Source: Escallonia rubra
Lineage: Eukaryota; Streptophyta; Magnoliopsida; Escalloniales; Escalloniaceae
Assembly (NCBI GenBank): GCA_033065855.1
Contig: JAVXUO010003160.1
Span: 186,001 to 250,000 of the forward strand
Length of the DNA stretch: 64,000 bases
Reading direction: 5' to 3'
Shown here: one piece after another, positions 11,452 to 20,871 of the stretch
How the letters are laid out: the number at the start of each line of letters is the position of its first letter
How positions within the stretch are numbered: position 1 is the stretch's first letter
Translations under genes and position numbers: made by a program
Notes under the pieces: generated by a model
What the model was told of the DNA's origin: nothing
Seen by the model: only the letters and a program-made list of their open reading frames with translations
Databases searched by the model: none

Positions 11452-12982
11452 GGGATAATACCGTTTTAGTCCCTGAACTATCCCCGTTTTTTTATTTTAG
11501 TCCATGTACTTTAAATTTCGTTAAATCAGTCAATATAATTTGCATCGTCATTAATTTAGTCCCTCCGTTAGCATTTCTGTTAAAACTCGGGGGTATTTAG
11601 TCAAATAATGAAAAAATATGGGATAATACCATTTTAGTCCCATGAACTATTCCCGCTTTTTTATTTTGGTCTTTGTACTTTAAAATTCGTTAAATCAGTC
11701 CATGTACTTTTCATCGTCATTAATTTAGTCCCTCCGTTAGCATTTCTGTTAAAAATTTAGGGATATTTCAGTTAAGCCCTAGCCTTATAGTCCTCAACCT
11801 CTCCCCCTTACCTTTCTCTCTCTTCTCCCTTCCCTGTCTTCCTTTCCTCCCTCTCTTCTCCATCCTAGCAGCCACCACCAAAATCATGAACTCCAAATTT
11901 CATCCCTTTAAAATTAAACCCATCAATCATTTTCCACTACAATTACATATAACTCACCACATGGAACATCCCTTACCTGATTTAACATACCCTTCCTCCT
12001 CCCTCCCAACACCAGCACCCCAATTACAGCAAAGGAAACTAGGAAGCCCACCCAATTCCTTCCATTCTCAGATCTGCAACGAAAAATGACAAGAATCTGC
12101 AAAGAAAACCCAGGAAGGTCACACATCTCTATGGAGGGCTTATGCATTCCACCAATTGTTAGAGAAAAGGCAGAAGCGGGGTAGATGAATCTGCAAAACC
12201 CAGGAAGGTTGCCCTTTTGATCTCCACGTTGGACGCCGTCTTTTTCCTCCGCGGTGCCGTCGGTGACACCATCACTCTTCTCTGCCTAGAGTCTCAATCG
12301 ACTCACCACCTCCACAAGGCGAAGCTCCCCAAGATTGACCACAATTCCATCACGCCCATCACTAACGAATTGACGCCATTCACCATTTTTCTTATCCGGC
12401 TGGTGGTGATGGTTGATTTACGGTGGTCGCAGCAGATGTGGGGGAAGAAGAATGGGGGATAGTGGGGGGTTAATGGCAGGTATGATGAACATGTCTTTTT
12501 GTGGCTGAGAATGGTGGTGATCGAACGGCTGGTGGTGATGGTTGATTTATGGTGGTGGTAGCAATGGTGGAAAGGCGCCGGGGGGGGGGGGGGGAGGAGG
12601 GGTGGTGTGGGTTGGGGGAACGCAGAAAGGGAAGAGATATGAAATATTTTTTCATTATTTGACTAAAATACCCCCGAGTTTTAACAGAAATGCTAACGGA
12701 GAGACTAAATTAATGACGATGAAAAGTACATGGACTGATTTAACGAATTTTAAAGTACAGGGACCAAAATAAAAAAGCGGGGATAGTTCAGGAGACTAAA
12801 ATGGTATTATCCAATATTTTTCATTATTTGACTAAAATAACCCCGAGTTTTAACAAAAATGCTAACGGAGGGACTAAATTAATGGCGATGCAAAGTACAG
12901 GGACTGATTTAACGAGTTTTAAAGTACAGGGACCAAAATAAAAAACCGGGGATAGTTCAGGGGACTAAAATGGTATTATCCC
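11452..12982. mobile_element. Mutator-like non-autonomous element with long tandem-repeat TIRs
   Basis: Each end is about 330 bp and holds two tandem units of about 175 bp containing GGGATAATACC, TTTTAGTCCC, TTAATTTAGTCCCTCC and GCATTTCTGTTAAAA. The right end is the inverted copy of the left end. Flanking 9-mers TTTGTACGT (11443-11451) and ATTGTACAT (12983-12991) agree at 7 of 9 positions, fitting a 9-bp Mutator-type target duplication. The 0.9-kb middle (about 11780-12650) is not repeat-like. It includes a plus-strand frame at about 12217-12462 with VFFLRGAVGDTITLLCLES, possibly captured host sequence that I cannot identify. The element ends only 115 bp upstream of the F-box gene's ATG. Confidence 0.7.
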
Positions 12983-13133
12983 ATTGTACATTTCTCCTCC
13001 TTTGCGTTTTTAACTTTTTTTTTTTAAACTTAACATCTTAAAATTGTTATTATTATTACTATAATAAAAATAAATTTCAGTTTTTTTTTAAAGTTAAACA
13101 TGAGAATGATGATATATATATATATATATATAT
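12983..13133. other. AT-rich spacer ending in a TA microsatellite
   Basis: This short host spacer lies between two transposons. It contains T-homopolymers and ends in an uninterrupted TA run (about 13112-13133). That run continues beyond the MULE's right end, showing that the microsatellite was the insertion target. Confidence 0.6.
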
Positions 13134-13280
13134 GGGATTCGATACACACCCACCGGTGGGAAAAAAAAATTTTCCCACCCAATCGCTTGACAGTCATGCG
13201 ATTGCATAAAAAAAAAAAGGACGGCTGGACTGGGCCATTTATGGCGAAAAGGGCTAATGATTGGGCTTGGGCCAATCGCC
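13134..13280 (+). repeat. Left terminal inverted repeat of the MULE
   Basis: It pairs with 20872-21030 in inverted orientation. Matching blocks in order are ACACACCCACCGGTGGG, CCACCCAATCGCTTGACAGTC, GCGATTG, GACGGCTGGACTGGGCC and ATTTATGGC. Differences are mainly in A/T homopolymer length and a few substitutions. Confidence 0.88.
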
Positions 13281-13332
13281 CGAAAGTCAGGCGATTGGGC
13301 CTTGGGCCAATCGCCCGAAAGTCAGGCGATTG
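13180..13332. promoter_or_regulatory. Three 25-bp imperfect palindromes, candidate transposase-binding sites
   Basis: The pattern CAATCGC-N11-GCGATTG occurs at 13180-13204, 13273-13297 and 13308-13332. A fourth copy lies in the right TIR at 20961-20985, and a shortened version (CCAATCGGAGCGATTGG) lies near 20868. The N11 keeps GA near its start and GTCA near its end. Repeated palindromes at the ends of a DNA transposon are typical transposase contact points. That role is inference. Confidence 0.5.
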
Positions 13333-13902
13333 GCCAGGGGCATTTTCGTAATTCGCCGCCCGAGAGGGGTATTCTCGTAATTTTACGCTTTCAACTTTTT
13401 CGAACGTCTTTTCAGTCCGTAAATGTAAGCACACCCTAGCGAAGGCTGATTTGAAGCCGTTTCGCGGGGCGTTGGGGTCCTAATGAACCCCGGGCCATTT
13501 CGGTAATTTGCCGCTCATCGGGTTCTATTTTCCTAATTTTACATTACACGAATTTCCCGAACCACTTTTAGTTCAGGAAAGGGTGTGAGACATCCGAAAA
13601 GTTATACTTTAAAGTTGTGAATTAGATAAAGCTTGTTGGGGCGATGACTGAAAAACTATGAAGCTTTTCTGATGGCAGGGGGCATTTTGGTAATTAGCAT
13701 TCCCGAGAGGGGTATTTTCGTTACTTTGCCCCTTTCAGTTTTTCAAATGACTGCTTCGTCCAGAAATGTAAGCAAAGCACCTGAAAGGTGCTTTCGAAGC
13801 TGATTTGGGGCGTTATGGTGATAATGAACCCCCGGGGGCATTTCGGTAATTTGCCGCTCATCGGGGGCTATTTTGGTAATTTTACATTATACAAATTTTC
13901 CC
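13332..13902 (+). promoter_or_regulatory. Duplicated subterminal module upstream of the transposase gene
   Basis: Two direct copies (about 13332-13560 and 13673-13902) share GGGGCATTTT, GTAATT, GAGAGGGGTATT, a TTTCA-TTTTTC block, AAATGTAAGCA, and then CATTTCGGTAATTTGCCGC with TTTTACATTA. The second copy ends about 100 bp before the transposase ATG. An inverted copy of the first half lies at 19650-19790, upstream of the PMD-Ulp1 gene. Its position upstream of both genes suggests promoter function; this is not proven. Confidence 0.55.
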
Positions 13903-13999
13903 CTCTATTACACTGTAAATAGAGTCCATTCTTCTTTTATTTAATTCTATGACTTGTTGAGAATGATATAATTTTTTTTTTTTAGATTTCAGTATAAAT

Positions 14000-16294
14000 A
14001 TGGATGCAACTGGAGGAAATATTTTTTGTGAAGGTTCTGATCCACCTTACTTGGATCAAGTTTTTCAAACACTTGACGAAGTCGAAGCATACTACAGAGC
14101 ATATTCGAAAACGATGGGTTTCGGTATTCGAACTAAGACGAGTAGAAAACGGGTGAATACCGATCAAATTGGTGCAAGGTTATTTGAGTGTCATAGAGGA
14201 GCACCGCATGTACCCCCCGTCGTTCGGATCAGTGACGAAGGGACAACAAGACAAAGAAAACGCGACACATTTCCGGGTACCGGCTGCAAGGCCCATGTGT
14301 ATGCAGTACACCGGAAAAAAGAAAACCACTGGGTTGTGACGGGATTGGACTTGAGCCATAATCATGAGTTGTGCACCCCTAGTATGATTGGTCAAATTCA
14401 TCAACACCGAGAAATACGCGCGGCACAGAGACAACTGATTTCAACAATGGCCGACGCTAAAATTCCACCTTCTAAGATGATGGGGGTTTTCTCAGGCCAG
14501 GCTGGGGGGATTGACAAGTTGAGTTTCAACGACGTAGACCTTCGAAATGAACTTCGTGCTCAGAAGAAGAGAGAGTCTTTCGGTAGGAATGATGCTCAAG
14601 CTACCATTGATCTCTTCAGGTGCCTTCAGAGTGAGAATTCTGGATTTTTCTACAGTATCCAACTCGATGATGAGAACCGCATTAGTACTATATTTTGGGC
14701 GGACCCCCGTTCTATAGCTGCTTACCTAAATTTTGGGGATGTTGTGACGTTTGACACCACATACCGCACCAATAAGTACTCTATGCCTTTTGCTCCGTTC
14801 ACGGGGGTGAACCACCACTATCAGTCAATCTCGTTTGGCTTTGCCCTGCTTAGGGATGAGACGGAGGAGTCATTTACGTGGTTATTTGAAACGTGGCTTC
14901 AAGCAATGTATCGTATTCCTCCACAGACCATCATCACCGACCAAGATCTGGCAATGAAAAATGCAATCGCTAAGGTCCTTCCAGATACTCACCATGGCCT
15001 GTGCACGTGGCACATAAGCAACAAATATCCCGAACGGCTTCACCATGTATATGCAAACCATCCGGAATTCAAGACTGACTTTAATACATGTGTGAAGAAA
15101 TCGTTGACGGTAGACGTGTTCGAGGAGAGGTGGGCCACGTTAATGGATGACTACTCTTTGCACAATCATCGTTGGTTACAATCGTTGTATGCGATCAAGA
15201 CACAGTGGGTCGGTGCCTACACCAAGAAGTTTTTTGCAGCCGGAATGACTACGACCTCGAGAAGCGAAGCTATGAATTCATTCTTTGATGGGTACGTAAG
15301 CCAGTCTTCAAGTATAGTGGAGTTCGTACTGGAGATGCAGAAAGCCGTTGATAGGCAATTGTACCGTGAGAGAGAAGCCGACGCGGCTACGGCTTACAAG
15401 GAAAGAGCCATACTACTCTTTTCACCTTTGGAGGCTCATGCGGCTCAAGTCTATACCAAGGAAATGTTTAGACAGTTTCAAGTTGAACTACTAAAGTCGA
15501 ATCAATATGGCATGACAAACTTGCACGAGTATTCCACCAGAGATCTCAAGGTTTATGCTTTGACAAACGTGACGAATTTTCCCAATCCGTGCTCTTCGTC
15601 GACTCCGAGGAACAGAAGACATTTTACCGTGGCTAAATGTATGGACACCGGGTTGGTAAATTGCAACTGTCAATTGTTTGAGCATAAAGGTATACTTTGT
15701 CGACACGCGTTGAGGGTTTTGATCTCGAAGAATGCTAGTGAAATCCCTCATCAGTATATCTTGGAACGGTGGACGAAGGAAGCCAATAGAGTCCACGGTC
15801 ACATTCCTTACGTGCCCAATGTTTCAGTTGATTTTGAGCAATCTGAGCCGCTGCGATATAATCACCTTTGTAACATCATGCACAGTTTATTATTGGATGC
15901 AGCGTCAACGTTTGATGGGTACAAGTATCAAGTTGAAGCAGCCGCACGGGATACGGCTAAGCATGCACAGTTTAGTCTGGCTGATCCACAAAGACGGGAC
16001 ACTCCGACTACTCGGACGACTCGAGCCGGTAGATTCAATCGAGACAAACAGCCAGTCATTGACGGCACTAGCACGCAAGGTGAGGAGGACGACATTTTTG
16101 ATCCAATTATTTCTCAAACAAAAGGGCGAAAACGAGAAATACGCATGAAGAATCCCATTGAAAAAGAAACGGGTCAAAAAAAATTGCGAAAGTGTGCGTT
16201 GTGTAATAAGATGACTGATCATGACAAGAGAAACCATTATAAAGCGTTAGGTCGCAGTATGGTCGAGGAGGACGATGATGATGAAGAGTGTTAG
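14000..16294 (+). CDS. MULE transposase, FAR1-like (764 aa, single exon)
   Basis: This protein is expected to bind the element's ends in the nucleus and catalyse cut-and-paste transposition. The FAR1-type DNA-binding zinc domain spans about residues 28-123 (YYRAYSKTMGFGIRTKTS, CKAHV, LDLSHNHEL). The MULE RNase H-like catalytic domain spans about 243-345. Likely catalytic residues are D252 (FDTTYRTN), D314 (ITDQD) and E423 (SRSEAMNSFF). CTWHI, typical of the family, follows the second Asp. A SWIM zinc finger lies at about 555-569 (CNCQLFEHKGILCRH). A C-terminal CALCNKMTDHDKRNH motif could be another zinc-binding knuckle. The frame is unbroken from TIR-proximal start to stop, and the ATG at 14000 is the first in frame with the FAR1 domain. 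Domesticated FHY3/FAR1 genes share these domains, but the flanking TIRs make this a transposon gene. Confidence 0.93.
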   Translation: MDATGGNIFCEGSDPPYLDQVFQTLDEVEAYYRAYSKTMGFGIRTKTSRKRVNTDQIGARLFECHRGAPHVPPVVRISDEGTTRQRKRDTFPGTGCKAHVYAVHRKKENHWVVTGLDLSHNHELCTPSMIGQIHQHREIRAAQRQLISTMADAKIPPSKMMGVFSGQAGGIDKLSFNDVDLRNELRAQKKRESFGRNDAQATIDLFRCLQSENSGFFYSIQLDDENRISTIFWADPRSIAAYLNFGDVVTFDTTYRTNKYSMPFAPFTGVNHHYQSISFGFALLRDETEESFTWLFETWLQAMYRIPPQTIITDQDLAMKNAIAKVLPDTHHGLCTWHISNKYPERLHHVYANHPEFKTDFNTCVKKSLTVDVFEERWATLMDDYSLHNHRWLQSLYAIKTQWVGAYTKKFFAAGMTTTSRSEAMNSFFDGYVSQSSSIVEFVLEMQKAVDRQLYREREADAATAYKERAILLFSPLEAHAAQVYTKEMFRQFQVELLKSNQYGMTNLHEYSTRDLKVYALTNVTNFPNPCSSSTPRNRRHFTVAKCMDTGLVNCNCQLFEHKGILCRHALRVLISKNASEIPHQYILERWTKEANRVHGHIPYVPNVSVDFEQSEPLRYNHLCNIMHSLLLDAASTFDGYKYQVEAAARDTAKHAQFSLADPQRRDTPTTRTTRAGRFNRDKQPVIDGTSTQGEEDDIFDPIISQTKGRKREIRMKNPIEKETGQKKLRKCALCNKMTDHDKRNHYKALGRSMVEEDDDDEEC

Positions 16295-16390
16295 GGTTAA
16301 TGTTTCAGTTGTATAACGAATAACGTTTATAATGTTTAAATTTGTGATTTAGTTTGTTGAATCTTTAATTTGTGATTTGGTTTGTTCTTC

Positions 16391-16965
16391 CGAAAAATCT
16401 TGTACTTTTTTTGTCACTTTTTTTTCGCTGATTGCACCTCAGGCACGCTAGTTAGCCCATTCGTAACAATTTCGGCGAATTACGAGACACATTATTTTTT
16501 TGGGTTTTCCTAGGAAGGGCCTATTCGGGCACACTTTAGGGCCCAATTCATAGCTTCCGAAAAATTGAGTAATTATTTTTGTCAATTATTTTTTGCTCAT
16601 TGCACCTCAGGCACGCTAGTTAGCCCATTCGTAACAATTTCGGCGAAAACCAAGACACATTATTTTTTGGATTTTCCTAGGAAGGGCCTATTCGGGCACA
16701 CTTTAGGGCCCAATTCATAGCTTCCGAAAAATTGAGTAATTTTTTTTGTCATTTCTTTTTTGCTCATTTCCCCTTAGGCACGCTAATAGGCCATATATAT
16801 GAATTTAGGCGAAAATCGAGACAAATAATTTTTCAGAAAATCCTATAATGTATTAATAGGGGTGCACACTGTATCGCCAAATTCGTAGCAACAATAAAAA
16901 AATTATGAACATTTTTTTCAGGGGTTCTTTGCTCATTGCACCATAGTCACGCTAATTAGGATAAT
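16391..16965. repeat. Tandem repeats, about 167 bp x 3.4, between the convergent MULE genes
   Basis: Units begin near 16391, 16557 and 16724, with a partial copy from about 16896. Each carries CCGAAAAAT, TTTGCTCATTGCACC, GGCACGCTA, TTTCGGCGAA, and CCTAGGAAGGGCCTATTCGG. Units 1 and 2 are nearly identical, while unit 3 is diverged. The array fills the gap between the transposase stop (16294) and the Ulp1 stop (16952), where terminators and polyadenylation signals should lie. Confidence 0.85.
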
Positions 16966-19485
16966 GGTAATGAAGCCATCTAGCTTCATTTTTTTTCAGC
17001 TCCCAGGCTATCCTATACCTAAACGTCAAGGCAGCCTTCCTTGTCCACGACGTATATCTGAGCACCTCCGAGCGAGCAATGTAGTCCATGTACTTGAGGA
17101 CGTAAATCCCGCAATCATGACTGTTATATTGCTTTGGTCGGTCCTGTATCGTCTCGACCGTCCAAGGATCTACCGTCGAATTCCTGGTGATGGATTCCCC
17201 CGAATAATCTCGGCACGCTAGCGAGAAGATAGTAGTCTGCATCCAACAATAAAAAAGGTCATCAATATATGTTACGATAAGAATATACTATGAGCCAAGG
17301 TCAACCGATAAAAACTAACCACTGCAGTGATGTACTCGCTGTATGTCTGTGCCAGCGACCGAAAGGGAGAGTCCTCCCGTAGGCTATCGTATATGTTGAC
17401 CACTCTGTTCGCTGGATAGAGAACTAATAGGAACCAGTGGTGTTCGTGATGGCAAGGCATCATGACAAGGTTCGCATGAGCAGCGTGACATTGATTCTCT
17501 GCGGTCAACAGGGCTAACAAGTTTCCAGCTGGTTTCCACTTACCCATGCCTGCCCCTCGCCTCCTCGATTCTGTGAACTCCCTCATGCTGGTCACCATTA
17601 ATGGGACAAGATAAGTGGGATACATGTTAAGCTTCAAATCTTCGCGATGGTTATAACGTAGCTCCCACTAGACGGCTCCCACACCTGACGTTCGGGCTGT
17701 GGGATGTACGCGTCAGTAGGCAAGCCACTAGACGGCTCGCACACCTGACTCTGGGGCTGGGACTGAGAGCCGAACGGGTCAGGAGGCAAGCGAGTAGACG
17801 GTTCCCCTTGGTAACCCCGGTACGCAACACCAAAGTTGTGAAGATCAGTCTTGTACGACTCAACGGAGGTCTTGAAACTGTCAGGCGCATGCGCGACATA
17901 CCAGTCAAACCGCTCGAGCTGCTTGAACATCTCAGTGCCCTTGTCAACCTACAAACATGCATAGAAAAATCACCGTCATCATTTCAGGCATGGTTGAGAA
18001 GGTGCGCAAATCAATATTGAAACGACACTCAAGCTGACTTACAATGCTCAATGCCCAGAACTGGTCATAGACCTCACGTGGCGCGTACGATGACGTCCTC
18101 ACTTCGGAAGGGCGATTCACCCTCGTGCGCGTCACCCTGAGAAACCACTGTAAGTATTCCTCAGTACTGGTGTCGTCGTCCTTGAGCGATACAAGGCTAT
18201 CATACGTTTCCTGCCAGGTATTCCACTGATCCACCTCGTCACCCAACAAAATCAAGGCATTAGCCACCTCGAAGTTCGGCCCTCGACCACCCCTGTATGG
18301 CCGCATGTCTACAGCGAGTTTTGGAATCCCTTGTGGACAGCCAGCTTGCTTCATAGCTCGATCGGGCATCTGAAACTCACATACTTCGAAATGAATAAGT
18401 GGCACCCGAACCAAACCTGCCAGCACGTACGACACCGGCAGTTGCCAACACGTCTCATCCAACCGATGCATCACCTTCCCATATGGCTGCCACGTCACCA
18501 GGGATGCATCCATCATATCTAGTTCCCCCCGATAGAACATTAGATTGTGGTGAGGGTCTACCCGTTTAGTCCGTCTGGGCCTAGGCCCCCAGGCCCACAC
18601 CCTAGGCCACGTCTCATCGGAATCAGCTACGGGCTGTGGACGACCCGTGGGTAGCCTCTCGTAAGACCAAACCTGTGAATGCAAACATAATATGTAATTA
18701 GTTATTAATCACGAATATATTGGCACGTCAACGAAGAATATTAATGCTCAAACCTGTAACAGAGTGATGCAGGCGGCAATGGACTTGGCACCCTTTCTCG
18801 TAGCTTTGTGCAATGCTCGATATAGGTGCGCAAGGACAGCTGAACCCCACGAATACGAGTATACCTCCCCAAGATCCTCCAAGAACACCATATACTTCGG
18901 ATGCACCGTGTTTTTCTTTTGCGTCGGAAGTAATATAGATCCAATAATATACAAAAGGAATGCCTTCGTATACACCGAAAAATCATGAGGAGTGTATTCA
19001 TCCGGTAGCTCGCCGTACTGCTCTCTCAGCCATTTAAGTTTTATGCCGTTGGTTGTAAGAGCTTCCCTTGGAATTCCCGGAAAATACTGCATAGCCATCT
19101 TCGCTATGGATGCAGACCCATTACTCGAAGTAATGGGTCTACCGTGACATGGGATTCTAAGTATAAATCCAACGTCCTCTAATGTAATAGTCATTTCACC
19201 AAACCGGAAGTGAAATGAGTTCGTCTCGCCCCTCCATCGTTCAACTAGAGCAGATATAAGGCAATCGTCGTGCCGAGCCCAAATCCCGCAATCGGTGAAC
19301 ACCGTCAAATTTTGATCTCGCAGTAGTTCTATTTGTTCCTCATTCAGTACCCACTCGGAATGGCCACTTGTGCTTTGACGTGTTTCCAAAACACCCCTAT
19401 CGACACCGTTAAATACGTGCCTCGCGACGTGGTCATCGTCATCGTATAGGATTGATGTATCATGAGGTTCAGGGTTGAAATCCAT
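16952..19485 (-). CDS. PMD-Ulp1 gene of the MULE: plant mobile domain plus C48 cysteine protease
   Basis: Exons are 19485-18754, 18672-18043, 17948-17320 and 17236-16952, with GT-AG introns of 81, 94 and 83 bp, all in phase 0. Exons 1-2 (454 aa) are a plant mobile domain (WARHDDCLISALVERWR, FHFRFGEMTITLEDVGF at about 91-107, YSYSWGSAVLAHLYRAL, EYLQWFLRVTR). Exon 3 opens with KQLERFDWYV and a low-complexity linker holding repeated (V)C/WEPSSG, then enters a Ulp1/SENP-like peptidase. The catalytic His is in HHEHHWFLLVLYP (codon near 17440), Asp in NIYDSL (17386-17388), Gln in DRPKQYNS and Cys in HDCGIYVLKYMDYIA (codon 17111-17113). All are present, so deSUMOylase-type chemistry is possible. Exon 3 is 629 nt, one base short of phase: one G is missing in the GGG run near 17664-17666, between linker and protease. 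This is either a real frameshift or an assembly error. It occupies the place of mudrB in MuDR. Confidence 0.85.
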
Positions 19486-19649
19486 ATCTGTAAGAACAAA
19501 ATATAATCGTACATTAACTTAGCGTCCATAATATTTACATTCCAAAACTGTAACTGAATCGTTAACCTAGCTTACCAACGCAATAACAATAGTCATTAAA
19601 TCATTACTTTAATGTATGAAAACCATTCCTCACTTCCAACGACTCCGAA

Positions 19650-19790
19650 CGCTTAATAACCCTAGCCGCCTTCTCTAGGGTTTGCTTACATTTACGGACT
19701 GAGCAGTCATTCGAAAAAGTTGAAAGGGGCAAAATTACGAAAATACCCCTATCGGGCGGCGAATTACCAAAATGCCCCCTGGCATCGGGA
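19650..19790 (-). promoter_or_regulatory. Inverted copy of the subterminal module upstream of PMD-Ulp1
   Basis: Read on the minus strand, this shows GGGGGCATTTTGGTAATTCG, CCGATAGGGGTATTTTCG, TTTCAACTTTTTCGAA and CAGTCCGTAAATGTAAGCA. These blocks are almost the same as at 13332-13450. It ends about 165 bp upstream of the PMD-Ulp1 ATG. A shared upstream sequence would allow co-expression of both MULE genes. Confidence 0.55.
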
Positions 19791-20230
19791 AAAATCTCAA
19801 AAGTGATTTAAGACGCTATTCTAAGGTTGCTGAGTTCATCCTTGGTCTAAAAAGCATTTTAGGGATTTTTTGTCAAAAAATCCCGAACCGATGTCCGGAT
19901 CGAGCGCTTAAAAGCTCGTTCGGCAAAAAGTTGCAACCGGCTTCGGAATGCCCCGAATTCATGGGGAATGGAACTTTCCAACATCCTAGGGCTCTCAAAA
20001 AAATTTCACGCGAAACCGCGCTAGCTTGATATTTTAAATTACACTGCGAAGTTACAAGGTTGCGCGTATCAGTTAACCCATTTCCAGTATTTGAAAAAAT
20101 CTGAAAGTTTTACCTGATACAGATATTTTAAAAATAACTAGGGTCTCTTTTTTGCACTTTGGCAAAATCTAGCTCTAGATATTTTTTATAAATTCGTGAA
20201 AAATCATAATTTTGACGGCCTAAAAAATCG
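19762..20230. repeat. MULE right-arm segment homologous to a repeat at 62640-63110
   Basis: Both stretches run in the same order: AATTACCAAAATGCCCC, GGAAAAATC, an ACGCTATT motif, GGTCTAAAAAGCATTTTAG (19841 onward) against GGACTAAAAAGTATTTTAG, then GCACTTTG and TTTATAAA. The 62-kb copy sits in LTR-like DNA. The MULE may therefore carry a retrotransposon-derived arm, or the transfer may have run the other way. Confidence 0.6.
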
Positions 20231-20559
20231 CTATTTTCGAATCTTTCGAATGTAATACCCCGATTTGTAAAAACGTAATTTTGACGCCCTAAACACGAAT
20301 TTTAGGCTATGGTAAGAACAATTTAAGCGTAACAACAATTTAAATAAACATTGAATTATAAGAAAATTCAAAATACTTACTTGTTTTGACTTGAAAAAAA
20401 TGACGAAGAAATCCACCGATCTTCTTCTAGCGGTTATCCACCGATCTTCTAGCGTAAATTTCTTTTCGCTCGTATTGTTGTGGAAATTATGTAGGTGAGA
20501 TAGGGAGACTGATGAGAGTGTAAGAAATAATTCGGGGGAAGAGGGTTTTTATAGGCAGA

Positions 20560-20860
20560 AAAGTGGGCCGTGGGAGGGGGGGGGCAAAACAAACAAGCAA
20601 ATTGGAGGGAAGAAGGTCTGCCGAAGGGGGGGTGGGGGTCTAGGGAAAAAATTGGACAAGTGGGGAATGGGGTGGGGGTCTGGGAAAAAATTTGGACAAG
20701 TGGGGAGGGGGGTGGGGGCCTGGGGGGGGGGAAATAAACAAGTGGGGAGGGGGAAGAGGGGTGGGGGCCAAGGGGAAATTCGGGTGACTGCCCCGAAGGG
20801 GGAGGGGGTGGGGACACGTGGGGGGAAGAGAGGTGGGGGCAGGCAAAAAAGGCCATTGGG
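20560..20860 (+). repeat. G-rich degenerate minisatellite with quadruplex potential
   Basis: Repeated GGGGTGGGGG(T/C)CTGGG and GGACAAGTGGGGAGGGG blocks give many runs of four or more G on the plus strand. The tract lies in the MULE's right arm, upstream of PMD-Ulp1. Proline-rich open frames on the minus strand here are compositional artefacts. Confidence 0.6.
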
Positions 20861-20871
20861 CCACAGCCAAT

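Noticed and set aside
13030-13434. 134-codon minus-strand frame
   Set aside because: It crosses the MULE boundary and the TIR, so it cannot be a real gene.
14000-16294. Host FHY3/FAR1 transcription factor gene
   Set aside because: Same domains, but it lies inside matching TIRs, has no introns, and keeps the three catalytic acidic residues.
16952-17637. Host SUMO protease gene
   Set aside because: It is continuous with PMD exons and enclosed by the MULE ends, so it is transposon cargo.
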